Positions 9,038 through 17,751 of a stretch of DNA of 57,979 nt are shown one piece after another. The stretch's first letter is position 1, and every line of letters begins with the position of its first letter. Both the position numbers and the translations under genes were made by a program. Below the pieces are notes generated by a model, which searched no databases, was not told the origin of the DNA, and saw only the letters and a list, made by a program, of their open reading frames with translations. The DNA is from CAYQOX01 sp964419335 (lineage in GTDB: Bacteria > Hinthialibacterota > Hinthialibacteria > Hinthialibacterales > Hinthialibacteraceae), in the NCBI GenBank assembly GCA_964419335.1, contig CAYQOX010000034.1, positions 1 to 57,979 of the forward strand, written 5' to 3'.

Positions 9038-9055
9038 GAAACGAGGATATGGATC

Positions 9056-11170
9056 ATGAGACCCCCCAAATTGATACGAACTGTCCTTTCGACACTATTG
9101 GTTTCGTTCTTCTTATTACCCGTGTCAGCGAAAGAGGTTGAGGATCTTATTCAAGATCTCCAAGGTGAGGATCAAGCCTCACGGGTACACGCTTATCAGA
9201 TGCTGCCAACGACAGGGGTGGAAACCATTCCGCAGTTGATTCCCTTATTGCAGCATGAGGATTTTTCTGTAAGAAAAACCACGCATGATGTTCTTTTCAA
9301 CCTCATCAATGAAGCCTGTGCTCCAGGTAAAAAGCACGAACGTGCAACCGCAGCACGTTATTTACGAGAACTCATTGATGGTGATAAGGATCGCTCGTTG
9401 CAAATCGCGGGAATCAAACTTCTCGCGCTTACAGCCCCCCCTGGATTTGACCTCTCTTTCTTTGAACCTTATTTGCAAAAGCCACGCTTTCGGGAAATCA
9501 CCCGCGTTTCTCTGCAGCGTATGAACACCGAAGCAGCACGCCAAATACTACGTGAGGCTCTCTCTCATTATGCCAACGAAGAGAATGAAGATGAATTTAC
9601 CTGTGCATTAATCCATTCTTTAGGAGATCTTCATGACCGTGAAGTTCTTCCTCTTTTGGAAAAACTCGCGTCGCATGACTCGCCCTCGATTCAGGCGGCG
9701 GCCATACAAGCCCTTTCGTGGAGCGGCGATCCTCAATACACCCAAACCCTCTGGAAGGCTGCAACAAATGTCACCGACTCTCAAGCCCGGCGGGAGATAT
9801 GGGATGGCCTGGTGAAATATGCGAATGCCATGGAGAGAGAACATCCCGGCAAGGCGAGGGATCTCTACAAAGAGATGCTGTATATGACCTTCGGGTCTCA
9901 AACCAGTGCTGCGCTGGTTGGGCTCGGACGAGTAGGGGATAGGTCGTGTGTGTATCCCATCATCAATGTGTTGATCAGCGAACGCCCGAATGCGCAAATT
10001 AGTGCAGCGAATGCGCTCGCGAATATGCCCGGGAAAGCAATCACAGAGGAAATTGTCTCCCACTATAGGAAAGGCCCTGAAGAGCTTCAAGCCTTGCTTC
10101 TGCCGATTCTAGGAGCCCGTCATGATCCCGCGTTATTTCCTCTTCTTGAGGAGGCCTCTCAATCCGAGTACTGGCCTGCGCGGCAAACCTCTTACGAAGC
10201 CTTGGCTGAACTGGGCGATCCCCGCGCCATTCCGATCTTGGAAAAAGCGTTGGATCATGATTGGCCGGATGACCGGCAAATATCGCGTTCTTCTATCAAG
10301 CATCTTGCTGATCGACTGCTTGAACAAGACAAGAATGAAGCCGCGAGTGAAATCTATAGGATTCTGTATAACAAAGCCTTAGACGAAGAGGAAAAGCAAA
10401 TGGCTTTGAAAGGGATTGCGAAGTATCCCACCTCGGAAGCGATCGATATCCTTCTCGAGCATTCGCAAGAAGAATCCCTTTCGACAGAGATGTTAAAACC
10501 GATTGCGATGACGATTCTCCAACTCGTTCAAAAGGAAACACCCTTCCAAGAGAAAAAGGCTTCCAAAGTGCTTCAGCTTCTACAAACCTTGTATACAGAA
10601 TGCACCCGAGATCAAGTCCAAAACCTGGTGAACTCTTTACAAGATCAGGGAGAAGACCTGCCCTACTCCATGCTTCTCGGTTTTATTCAGCGTTGGTACG
10701 TGATTGGCCCCTTCCCCCTCCCATCGGAAGAGCATTGGCAGATGGAGTATCTTGACGAGCCCGAGGTTGATCTCGAGAGGAGTTATCGCCTGCATGGAAA
10801 ACGCCATGAATGGGAACCCGTATGGGCTCATCCTCAAGAAGGGATTGTCGATCTCGTCTCGACGTTGTCGATGTGCGAACAATGCCTTGCCTACGCATAT
10901 ACAGAGATTTATGTTCCGGAAGCGTGCGAAGCGGTGCTTTCTTTAGGCGTCGACGATAGCGAACAAGTGTGGGTGAACGGGGAGAAAGTGTTCGAGCAGT
11001 ACACCGCCCGGCCATTGCAAAAAGATCAAGATACGGTCCCAATCCAATTGGAAAAAGGGGAAAATCAAATTTTATTAAAGATCTATCAAAACAATCTTGA
11101 TTGGGAATTCTGTGCGCGGGTGCTTTCTTCGGAGGATAAAATTCTGCCTTTTGTGCAGAGCATGGATTGA
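9056..11170 (+). CDS. Exported HEAT-repeat protein with C-terminal beta domain
   Basis: 704 residues beginning with a signal peptide (MRPPKLIRTVLSTLLVSFFLLPVSA). Residues about 28-540 are tandem helical HEAT/PBS-lyase-like repeats, for example IPQLIPLLQHEDFSVRKTT, VLPLLEKLASHDSPSIQAAA and AIPILEKALDHDWPDDRQ. Residues about 545-700 form a beta-rich domain with WYVIGPFP and LGVDDSEQVWVNGEKVFE, a pattern seen in exported jelly-roll/PA14-like carbohydrate-binding modules. It is likely a periplasmic or surface scaffold that binds sugar or protein rather than an enzyme. It follows the Tat dehydrogenase by 18 bases with a GAGGA ribosome site, so the two are probably co-transcribed. No specific partner can be named. 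Confidence 0.85.
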   Translation: MRPPKLIRTVLSTLLVSFFLLPVSAKEVEDLIQDLQGEDQASRVHAYQMLPTTGVETIPQLIPLLQHEDFSVRKTTHDVLFNLINEACAPGKKHERATAARYLRELIDGDKDRSLQIAGIKLLALTAPPGFDLSFFEPYLQKPRFREITRVSLQRMNTEAARQILREALSHYANEENEDEFTCALIHSLGDLHDREVLPLLEKLASHDSPSIQAAAIQALSWSGDPQYTQTLWKAATNVTDSQARREIWDGLVKYANAMEREHPGKARDLYKEMLYMTFGSQTSAALVGLGRVGDRSCVYPIINVLISERPNAQISAANALANMPGKAITEEIVSHYRKGPEELQALLLPILGARHDPALFPLLEEASQSEYWPARQTSYEALAELGDPRAIPILEKALDHDWPDDRQISRSSIKHLADRLLEQDKNEAASEIYRILYNKALDEEEKQMALKGIAKYPTSEAIDILLEHSQEESLSTEMLKPIAMTILQLVQKETPFQEKKASKVLQLLQTLYTECTRDQVQNLVNSLQDQGEDLPYSMLLGFIQRWYVIGPFPLPSEEHWQMEYLDEPEVDLERSYRLHGKRHEWEPVWAHPQEGIVDLVSTLSMCEQCLAYAYTEIYVPEACEAVLSLGVDDSEQVWVNGEKVFEQYTARPLQKDQDTVPIQLEKGENQILLKIYQNNLDWEFCARVLSSEDKILPFVQSMD

Positions 11171-11236
11171 CCTGAAAGACTCGGTTTAATAGTATAATTT
11201 AATTCATTCATCTTAATTCTTAGAGAGGAAAAGAAT

Positions 11237-11998
11237 ATGAAAGTAAGTCTATGGATGTTTCCCCTGATAGCCCTTCTTCTTACTGTGAGCCCTGTCTCTT
11301 TCGCCGATGAGGAAGAGCCGATTCAAACCTTGTTGGTGACGGGGGATGATGTTTTTCCCGCCCATGATTGGAAGGAAAGTTCAGCCGCCTTTCGCCAATG
11401 TTTAGAATCGTATGGCGGCTTTGAAGTCCGTGTGTCTGAGGATCCCATGATTCTCGATTCTGCAAAAGCCTTGGAAAAATACGATCTCATTGTACTCAAC
11501 ATGTACAATAGAACGCTGCCGACTTTATCCGATCAAGCCAAAGAGAATCTCCTCAATTTTGTTAAAGGAGGGAAAGGCTTCGTCACCACCCACCTATCCA
11601 GTGCATCCTTTAAGGAATGGGAAGCGTTTGGAGATCTGGTGGGACGAAAATGGGTCATGGGCACTTCCGGCCATGGTCCACGCAGCGTTTTCACCGCTGA
11701 GATCGCGGATAAGGATCATCCCATCACCCAAGGAATAGAAGATTTTGAGATTGATGATGAATTGTATGCGAAGCTCCAAGGAAATGCCCCGATCCATGTT
11801 TTGGTTACGGCGGATTCAGACTGGAGTGAAAAAACGGAGCCACTTATGTTCATCCGTGACTATGGTGAGGGACGTGTTTTTCATGATGCCTTTGGCCACG
11901 ACAGCAAAGCGATTCTTGAACTTAATCACCAAATACTTTTTGCCCGTGGGTGCGAGTGGGCCGCCACAGGTAAAGTCACTCCGAAAGAAGTAAAATAA
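11237..11998 (+). CDS. Exported ThuA-domain protein
   Basis: 253 residues with a signal peptide (MKVSLWMFPLIALLLTVSPVSFA). The ThuA fold (glutamine-amidotransferase-like) is indicated by TLLVTGDDVFPAHDWKES, YDLIVLNMYN, LLNFVKGGKGFVTTHLSSASF, and the late DKDHPITQGI and YGEGRVFHDAFGHD segments that define this family. ThuA proteins occur next to Gfo/Idh/MocA dehydrogenases and are linked to trehalose or other disaccharide use, but their reaction is not established. GAGAGGAA precedes the start by about 6 bases. A strong terminator follows 25 bases after the stop, closing this transcription unit. Confidence 0.9.
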   Translation: MKVSLWMFPLIALLLTVSPVSFADEEEPIQTLLVTGDDVFPAHDWKESSAAFRQCLESYGGFEVRVSEDPMILDSAKALEKYDLIVLNMYNRTLPTLSDQAKENLLNFVKGGKGFVTTHLSSASFKEWEAFGDLVGRKWVMGTSGHGPRSVFTAEIADKDHPITQGIEDFEIDDELYAKLQGNAPIHVLVTADSDWSEKTEPLMFIRDYGEGRVFHDAFGHDSKAILELNHQILFARGCEWAATGKVTPKEVK

Positions 11999-12023
11999 TT
12001 CAAGGCAGATAGAAGAGGGACGA

Positions 12024-12053
12024 AAAGGACGGTTGCTACGACCGTCCTTTTTT
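12024..12053 (+). terminator. Strong intrinsic terminator after the ThuA gene
   Basis: Perfect 10-pair stem AAAGGACGGT / ACCGTCCTTT with a 7-base loop and a run of six T ending at 12053. It lies 25 bases beyond the ThuA stop. Because the stem is A-led and T-ended it could work on both strands. Confidence 0.9.
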
Positions 12054-12056
12054 CGG

Positions 12057-12240
12057 CTCATCACGAAAGTGAGTACTTTTTTTGGATAAACGCTTCGGGG
12101 ATGGGTTCCGCTTGCTCCGAAAGCCGCTCCACACAAGCCCTTCAGCGTTTTGGTTCGATTCATATCCATTGAAAATCGCCATGGTTCTCACTTTAGAATC
12201 ATGTCCTGTTTTCCTTCAAATAAATTCAAATACAGGAAGA
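12057..12240 (+). repeat. Dispersed structured repeat, copy 2
   Basis: Starts CTCATCACGAAAGTGAGTAC directly after the terminator and ends near ATACAGGAAGA. It has head, right-hand stem and tail but lacks the roughly 27-base TTAAG hairpin present in the copies at 17415 and 45985. It sits between ThuA and the TIM-barrel gene, on the coding strand of both. Confidence 0.88.
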
Positions 12241-12342
12241 AGCCTTTTTACGATGCAGGATTCTTCTCACTTAACAGAATCCTCCAATGTATGCTATTCT
12301 AAGCGATCAAAATATAATGCCCACATTATCATGGAGGCCATA

Positions 12343-13440
12343 ATGAAGAAGAAGTCATTGCAAACCACCCGGCGACAATTTATGGCGACTTCGGCCGCAG
12401 CGTTCAGCGCTTATTTGGCTGTACCCAGGAGTGCGTTTACCGCACAAAAACGCAATATGAAGTTGGGATTCGATAACTTTTCTGTGCGCGCGATGGGTTG
12501 GAAAGCGCCCCAACTCATCGAGTATGCCGAATCCTTGAATGTGGATGTTCTACTGCTTTCTGATTTAGAGGTTTATGAAAGTTTGGAAGAAGATTATTTG
12601 AAGAAAATCAAATCGCAGGCTGATGAAGCGGGGATTGAGCTGCAGGCGGGTACAGGCAGTATTTGCCCTACCTCCCAAAGTTTCAACGACAAACACGGAA
12701 GCGCGGTCGAGCATCTCTCACTGCTTTTGCGGGTAGCCCATACGTTGGGTTCTCCTGTCGGGCGATGCTATTTGGGATCGGGACGGGATCGCGCCAATGG
12801 AGAAATTTATCGTCACATTGAAGAAACCGTGAAGGTTTGTAAAGAATGTAAATCCCTAGCCGAAGATCTTGGTGTCACGATTGCGATAGAAAACCATGCC
12901 GGCGATATGCAGGCCTGGGAACTCAAGGAACTGATCGAGGCAGCGGGGAAATCCTATGTCGGTGCACTTATTGATCCCGGAAACGCCACCTGGACAATCG
13001 AAGCCCCTATGGTGAATTTGGAAATCCTGGGTCCTTACTGTGTGACAACGGGAATGCGTGACAGCCATATTTGGGAATCGGAGAAAGGGGCGTATGTTAA
13101 CTGGTCTAACATGGGCGACGGAGTTACCGATTGGGAAGCGTATATGAAACGCTTTGAAGAACTTTGTGCCGGGGTCCCTTTTATTCTTGAAATCATCACC
13201 GGGGTCTATCCTCGGCCGCTTAATTATTATGAGAATTCTTTCTGGGAAGCCTTTCCCCGGGCGAAAGCCCATGAGTTTGTCCAATTCATCAAACTTGCTC
13301 GAGATGGAGAACCTTTTGAACCTTCACCAGATCGGCCAAGCGGCGAGGATTCCCGTGAACTCACCCAAGCCCAGCAAAAATATGATCTTGAAACCAGTCT
13401 TCGTTATTGCCGAGAAGAACTCGGATTGGGATTAAAATAG
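12343..13440 (+). CDS. Tat-exported sugar phosphate isomerase/epimerase-like TIM barrel
   Basis: The start at 12343 follows GGAGG and gives the twin-arginine signal TTRRQFMATSAAAF; the longer upstream frame runs through the dispersed repeat and is discarded. The 365-residue product is an AP-endonuclease-2/xylose-isomerase-like TIM barrel. The metal site typical of the family is visible: E in IAIENHAGD, D in ALIDPGNAT, the D/H pair in RDSHIWE and E in ILEIITG. Such proteins interconvert keto and aldo sugars or their derivatives, here outside the cytoplasm. Functionally it fits with the Tat dehydrogenase upstream, although a terminator separates them, so it has its own promoter, perhaps within or just after the repeat. 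The substrate is unknown. Confidence 0.9.
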   Translation: MKKKSLQTTRRQFMATSAAAFSAYLAVPRSAFTAQKRNMKLGFDNFSVRAMGWKAPQLIEYAESLNVDVLLLSDLEVYESLEEDYLKKIKSQADEAGIELQAGTGSICPTSQSFNDKHGSAVEHLSLLLRVAHTLGSPVGRCYLGSGRDRANGEIYRHIEETVKVCKECKSLAEDLGVTIAIENHAGDMQAWELKELIEAAGKSYVGALIDPGNATWTIEAPMVNLEILGPYCVTTGMRDSHIWESEKGAYVNWSNMGDGVTDWEAYMKRFEELCAGVPFILEIITGVYPRPLNYYENSFWEAFPRAKAHEFVQFIKLARDGEPFEPSPDRPSGEDSRELTQAQQKYDLETSLRYCREELGLGLK

Positions 13441-13503
13441 AAATAAATCCAAATAGAATTCTTATTATGTTTGCTTGTAAGAGGAAAAAACGTTAAGTAA
13501 TAC

Positions 13504-13537
13504 AAGGAGAGAAGATCTTTTGGATTCTCTCCTTTTT
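13504..13537 (+). terminator. Intrinsic terminator after the TIM-barrel gene
   Basis: Stem AAGGAGAGAA / TTCTCTCCTT (10 perfect pairs), loop of 11 bases, followed by T residues to 13537. It lies 64 bases past the isomerase stop and 52 bases before the next start. Confidence 0.88.
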
Positions 13538-13588
13538 ATTGATTGTGTCGTTTAATAATGTTTGAAATCGTTGTTTGGAAAGAGGGAC

Positions 13589-14254
13589 ATGAAAGATACA
13601 AATATTCATCACGGAATATCTCAAAAAGCGGTCTGGGCTGTGATTATGCGTTTTGCAGCGTATACCCTGCTCATCGTCATTCTAACCGTTTGGATTCATT
13701 TTTTGGCTCATTATAGTACCTGCGCATTTCAAGATAACATGCTCATCGAATGGGTGCAATTTAGTTTGCTTGTCAGCGCAAGTTGTATATTTATTGTTAG
13801 TTATTGGCGAGTCCCCCCATTTCGGGAGTTATGTATACTCTTGGCTTGTGTTTCGACCTTCGCGGCTATTCGGGAATTAGATAAATTACTCGATGAGCAT
13901 CTCTTTTATTTTGGCTGGAAAATCGCTTATATTCTTTCCTTCATTGTTGTCTATATCCTTTTGAAAAATTATCATTCTATCAAACGACAAATATCCTATT
14001 TTATCACTACACCCGCCTTCGTCTTATTGTGGGCGGGGTTTATCGTGAGTGTGCCGATTTCGCAGATGTTAGGGCACGGGGCTTTTTTAGAAAACTTAAT
14101 GGCCGATCAATATGACCGCTCTTATAAACGTGTTATAGAAGAAAGCGGCGAACTCATGGGTTATGTATTAGTGACAGCCGGTTCGATTGAATCGTTTCTC
14201 TATATGAAGAGCACTCAATCCAACAAACCGAAAAATCAGGAACCTGAGTCATAA
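13589..14254 (+). CDS. Unknown six-helix inner-membrane protein
   Basis: 221 residues if translation starts at the ATG at 13589 (GGAAAGAGG just upstream); a TTG start nine codons earlier is possible. Six hydrophobic segments can be seen, beginning with FAAYTLLIVILTVWIHFLA, and there are charged residues inside or beside them: E in MLIEWVQF, REL and RELDKLLDEH, and IEESGELMGYVL near the last helix. The pattern of conserved-looking acidic and histidine residues in the membrane suggests a metal site or enzyme rather than a transporter, but I do not recognise a family. Its 3' end overlaps the CotH gene on the other strand by 19 bases. It stands alone in its transcription unit. Confidence 0.75.
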   Translation: MKDTNIHHGISQKAVWAVIMRFAAYTLLIVILTVWIHFLAHYSTCAFQDNMLIEWVQFSLLVSASCIFIVSYWRVPPFRELCILLACVSTFAAIRELDKLLDEHLFYFGWKIAYILSFIVVYILLKNYHSIKRQISYFITTPAFVLLWAGFIVSVPISQMLGHGAFLENLMADQYDRSYKRVIEESGELMGYVLVTAGSIESFLYMKSTQSNKPKNQEPES

Positions 14255-17200
14255 CGTTCATGGTTATATAAATACCAATGCTCAACGCTTGTCGGTAATG
14301 ATTCATAAAGAAAAACACGACGTTCAATTACGTACTTTCTACAATTTTCTATTTCCTCTTCGAAGTCCCAGTTTTCCTGAGAGCCCCATTTTTTTCGATC
14401 CTGGGGTACGAGGTCTTTGATGAGGTGATATTGTTCGTCGATCCATCTGTTCATTCGCTGCACGGTGAATAAATCATCCAGCAGAGTACGGATGAAGTAG
14501 TAATAACGATCACGGAAGTCAGGCTGTTTTAGCAGAGCATCAATCAGGCGATTCCACCAATCGTTTGGTAATCCAAAACCTGGGGGATGCGCCTTCATCC
14601 CTGCGAGAATAGGAATGCGGGCTCCCAGGTCCCAATTGGCATATTCGCCCCACGTGCGATCTAAATCCCAGGGGAACATATACCAATAGCCGCTGCTTTG
14701 GGTATCATGGAAGAGGTAATGGTTTTTGATGATTGAATCCCAGTTTTGCAGAATTGTGGTCGCCGCCCAGTAATTGAGGATATTGTTCACATCGACGTTT
14801 TGTTGCAAGAAGGAATTCATGTGGTCGGGGGGTGTGGAGGCTAAGCCATCGGCTAGTTCTTTTAAATCATACCACTCTTCATCCTCATTGGTTTTCTTTT
14901 CAAAAGGTCCTTGGTAAGCCCGCACCGAGCCAAAGGGACGTAAATCGCCATTTTGTTTGCTTTTGTAAAGATTGCCATCGGGATTGAATCCGCGATCCCG
15001 TAAAAATTGCTCGTTAACCTGCTCGACATCCAGTTCCAAGCCGTAAAATTCTCCATTGAGACGGACTTCAGCAAACTGAGAACGACACGCGTACACGTCG
15101 GCTTCACGATAGAAGCGATAGCATAAATACTCACGGATGTAGGCACGATCATGATAACAAGAGTTCAGATTAACCGTACGACGACCGAGGAAGTAGTTAT
15201 CTTTGTTGAAGCGCAGTTTCCATGATTTTTTGGGCCAAGATCGTGCCCATTGTCCCCGGAAACGTATTCCAATATTGTCGTACAAGACGCCCTCAAAAAC
15301 AAAAGCCCCCCGTTTTAACTCATCGGTTTCTGGATTCGCCAGCAAGGCTTGATATTCGCTTTGGTCGAGAAAAAGCCAATAGATGGGAAGGTTAGAAGAA
15401 GGATCTGCATCATAAACAAAATACCCATAGTTAGGTGTGAGTTGGTTAGGATAAGGACGTTGGGTGATTTCTTCTTCCACATCCTGTGCATGGACCTGAT
15501 AGCGCACCAACGTTTGACTCGACTGCGGAGGCAAGACGGCTGAGTAAATATGGTCGTCAGCGATTTCGTCGCCTTGGGTGCCGGTATCCAGCATCGGGGT
15601 TGCTTGCCATTGTCCCTCCTCGATTTGATAAAGTAAGGTGACATGATCGATATCATCCAAATCTTCTACATAAGCCATGATTCGAACAGGATCCTCCGGT
15701 CGAGGCGCTTGGGGAGAATGAGAAATGCCAGTAACGAAAGGTGGAAGATTTTCAGAATAGACCGAATTTTGATGGCCGGGGGTCCCATGGCCGGATAAGG
15801 GAAGCTCATTCAAATGGCTTTCCCCTGCTATTTTGGATACGAGGGTAAAAGTGCCGGATAGGCTTTTATACCAAAAAGACAGAGTATATTCGCGCCCGGT
15901 TTCTATTCCCTCGATTTTTTGAGAAACACTATGGTTAACCCCGGTACTCTCTCCCGATGAAATGACTCGGAGAGAACGGGAGCCTTCTTGGGCATCGCCC
16001 GACCAAACGTAGGAAGAAGAATGACTACCGGCGAGGCGCCATGCCTCATTGCGTTCGAATCCCCCGTTCTTCACAAGATTATTTGATTCATTTTCGTCAC
16101 TGGGGAGAGGTCTTGCCCAATCGGTAACCGCAATGTTCACAGGATACGTTTGGTTTTGAGTTTGCAAGCGAAGAAGGCTATATTCGGTGCTGGTATTTAC
16201 AGCCGTAGCGAGAAGATGCACACCGGTATATGTCCCCGGGGGCAGTGTAATCTCCTGCCCTAGGCATGAAATACAGTTATTATCTCCATCAGCATAAGAC
16301 CCCAATTGCCATGACACTTCCGGATGAATCCCTGGTTCTGAGTGAATGACTCTATCCCTGGGTAATTCTTCTGCGGCATAGGTAGCCCCGCCGCCATCCA
16401 AGTTTCCATCGGTACGATGGTTGGCATAAGAAATCCCGTCTTGATTGAAATGAGAGGTGAGATCCAAACGCTGCTCCCCTTCTGGGGTCATTAAGGTGAT
16501 AGCAAAAATTTTGATCTTAGGATGATCAGGTAATTGCAGTTGAGTTAATGGAGCCGTTTGGTCGCGCTCAATCGCCACATGGGAAAAGTGCATCGGCAAG
16601 GATTGATTGCCGGAAGGGGTATGACGATACATCATGGCGTAGGTCATCCATTCCTGGGCTTGAAAAGTCAAGCGTTGGTTGGGAACGATACGGACATTAT
16701 CTATTAAGCATTCCCCTTCGCCCTCAAGAAAAAATAACAAGAGGTCGTTCCTGGCAGTATCGGAGATTTCAACATAATTCCAATCCGTGGAAAAATGGGA
16801 TGCCCGCCAATTACGGGGATGGCTATTATCCTCGTGAGGGTTAATGCATTCGAGCGAAGCCCCTAAACCATCCGCCATCACGGGCCAGGGCTCACGGTCA
16901 TCGTAGGAGAGCTGATCGATGATCTCTCCCTCGCGATTCAACAAGGTGAGGGTTTCTCCGCTATTACGGAGAACCCCGTCGTAAGGGCCGAGCGCCTCTA
17001 ATCCATAGCGCTGACGAAAGGTCGACGGGTCTTTGGCAATGACAAGAAACTCATCCGCGCCGAGGGTCACTTCTTCAGGGAAGGAGTATCGAATCCCGTC
17101 AAGGTACCATGCTGAGAGATCGGCTGACTCCGTACCGGCATTGTAGAGTTCTAGGTATTCATCTTCATCTTGTTCGGAGATGGGGTGATACATTATTTCG

Positions 17201-17286
17201 TTGATAACCACTAAAGGTTGTTCTTGTGCCCATGAACAGAGTACAGCAAGGCTCAATAGATTCATCAGGAGAAGAGAACGTCGCAT
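14236..17286 (-). CDS. Exported lamin-tail / CotH-kinase-like surface protein
   Basis: 1016 residues with a signal peptide (MRRSLLLMNLLSLAVLCSWA). Residues about 23-145 are a lamin-tail domain (VVINEIMYHP, DEYLELYNAG, FLVIAKDP, GETLTLLN). The middle, about 150-500, contains beta-sandwich modules including a carbohydrate-binding-like segment opening with LVKNGGFERN. A short beta domain follows at about 520-620 (PPFVTGISHSPQAP). Residues about 625-990 form a CotH kinase-like domain with IGIRFRGQWARSWPKKSW, NLYKSKQN and the metal-binding YMFPWDLDRTWG. CotH proteins are atypical protein kinases of spore coats and also occur in large exported proteins of environmental bacteria. It may modify or organise surface proteins. 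Whether it phosphorylates anything here is unknown. Confidence 0.87.
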   Translation of the reverse strand: MRRSLLLMNLLSLAVLCSWAQEQPLVVINEIMYHPISEQDEDEYLELYNAGTESADLSAWYLDGIRYSFPEEVTLGADEFLVIAKDPSTFRQRYGLEALGPYDGVLRNSGETLTLLNREGEIIDQLSYDDREPWPVMADGLGASLECINPHEDNSHPRNWRASHFSTDWNYVEISDTARNDLLLFFLEGEGECLIDNVRIVPNQRLTFQAQEWMTYAMMYRHTPSGNQSLPMHFSHVAIERDQTAPLTQLQLPDHPKIKIFAITLMTPEGEQRLDLTSHFNQDGISYANHRTDGNLDGGGATYAAEELPRDRVIHSEPGIHPEVSWQLGSYADGDNNCISCLGQEITLPPGTYTGVHLLATAVNTSTEYSLLRLQTQNQTYPVNIAVTDWARPLPSDENESNNLVKNGGFERNEAWRLAGSHSSSYVWSGDAQEGSRSLRVISSGESTGVNHSVSQKIEGIETGREYTLSFWYKSLSGTFTLVSKIAGESHLNELPLSGHGTPGHQNSVYSENLPPFVTGISHSPQAPRPEDPVRIMAYVEDLDDIDHVTLLYQIEEGQWQATPMLDTGTQGDEIADDHIYSAVLPPQSSQTLVRYQVHAQDVEEEITQRPYPNQLTPNYGYFVYDADPSSNLPIYWLFLDQSEYQALLANPETDELKRGAFVFEGVLYDNIGIRFRGQWARSWPKKSWKLRFNKDNYFLGRRTVNLNSCYHDRAYIREYLCYRFYREADVYACRSQFAEVRLNGEFYGLELDVEQVNEQFLRDRGFNPDGNLYKSKQNGDLRPFGSVRAYQGPFEKKTNEDEEWYDLKELADGLASTPPDHMNSFLQQNVDVNNILNYWAATTILQNWDSIIKNHYLFHDTQSSGYWYMFPWDLDRTWGEYANWDLGARIPILAGMKAHPPGFGLPNDWWNRLIDALLKQPDFRDRYYYFIRTLLDDLFTVQRMNRWIDEQYHLIKDLVPQDRKKWGSQENWDFEEEIENCRKYVIERRVFLYESLPTSVEHWYLYNHERYDSGS

Positions 17287-17414
17287 TTAAACTACCTTTC
17301 CCAGAAAGTCTTCATAATATTGATTATATAGAATATATCATTCCTTTAGCGAAACATCAGCCTGTGTAAAAACGAAAAGAGGATGGGCAACCACCTATTG
17401 TATAGAAACAAAAG

Positions 17415-17642
17415 GATCATCACGAAAGTGAGTACTTTTTTTAGGGGGGACACGCCTTGGGGATATGTCCCGCTTGTCTCCGCGCGAGCTTAAGGGCCGG
17501 TTGCTACGAAAGCCTCTCCACACAAGCCGCTTCGGCGTTTTGCTTCTCTTGATTCGGATTGAAAAAAGTTATGGCTCTCGTTGAAAGAATCATGTCATGT
17601 TTCCTTTTCGAGGTCTCAACAAGTACTCCAATGCAGGATGAA
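17415..17642 (+). repeat. Dispersed structured repeat, copy 3 (full length, most diverged)
   Basis: Runs from ATCATCACGAAAGTGAG to GCAGGATGAA, 228 bp, including the GCTTGT/ACAAGC arms and the internal TTAAG hairpin, here with a mismatched stem. It occupies the gap between two minus-strand genes, upstream of the CotH gene. Bases 17287-17414 and 17643-17751 on either side show no other feature. Confidence 0.85.
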
Positions 17643-17751
17643 GTAAAAAAAGGAAGGCATAAAACATGCAAATTCGTTATGTGAGGCCCTCACGACAAAA
17701 ACTTGGCGATGCGAGTTTCGTTTTAAGAGTCCTGGCAGGATTAAAGTCACG

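Noticed and set aside
12082..12342. 87-codon upstream extension of the TIM-barrel reading frame
   Set aside because: It is translated repeat copy 2. The ATG at 12343 has GGAGG and starts a Tat signal.
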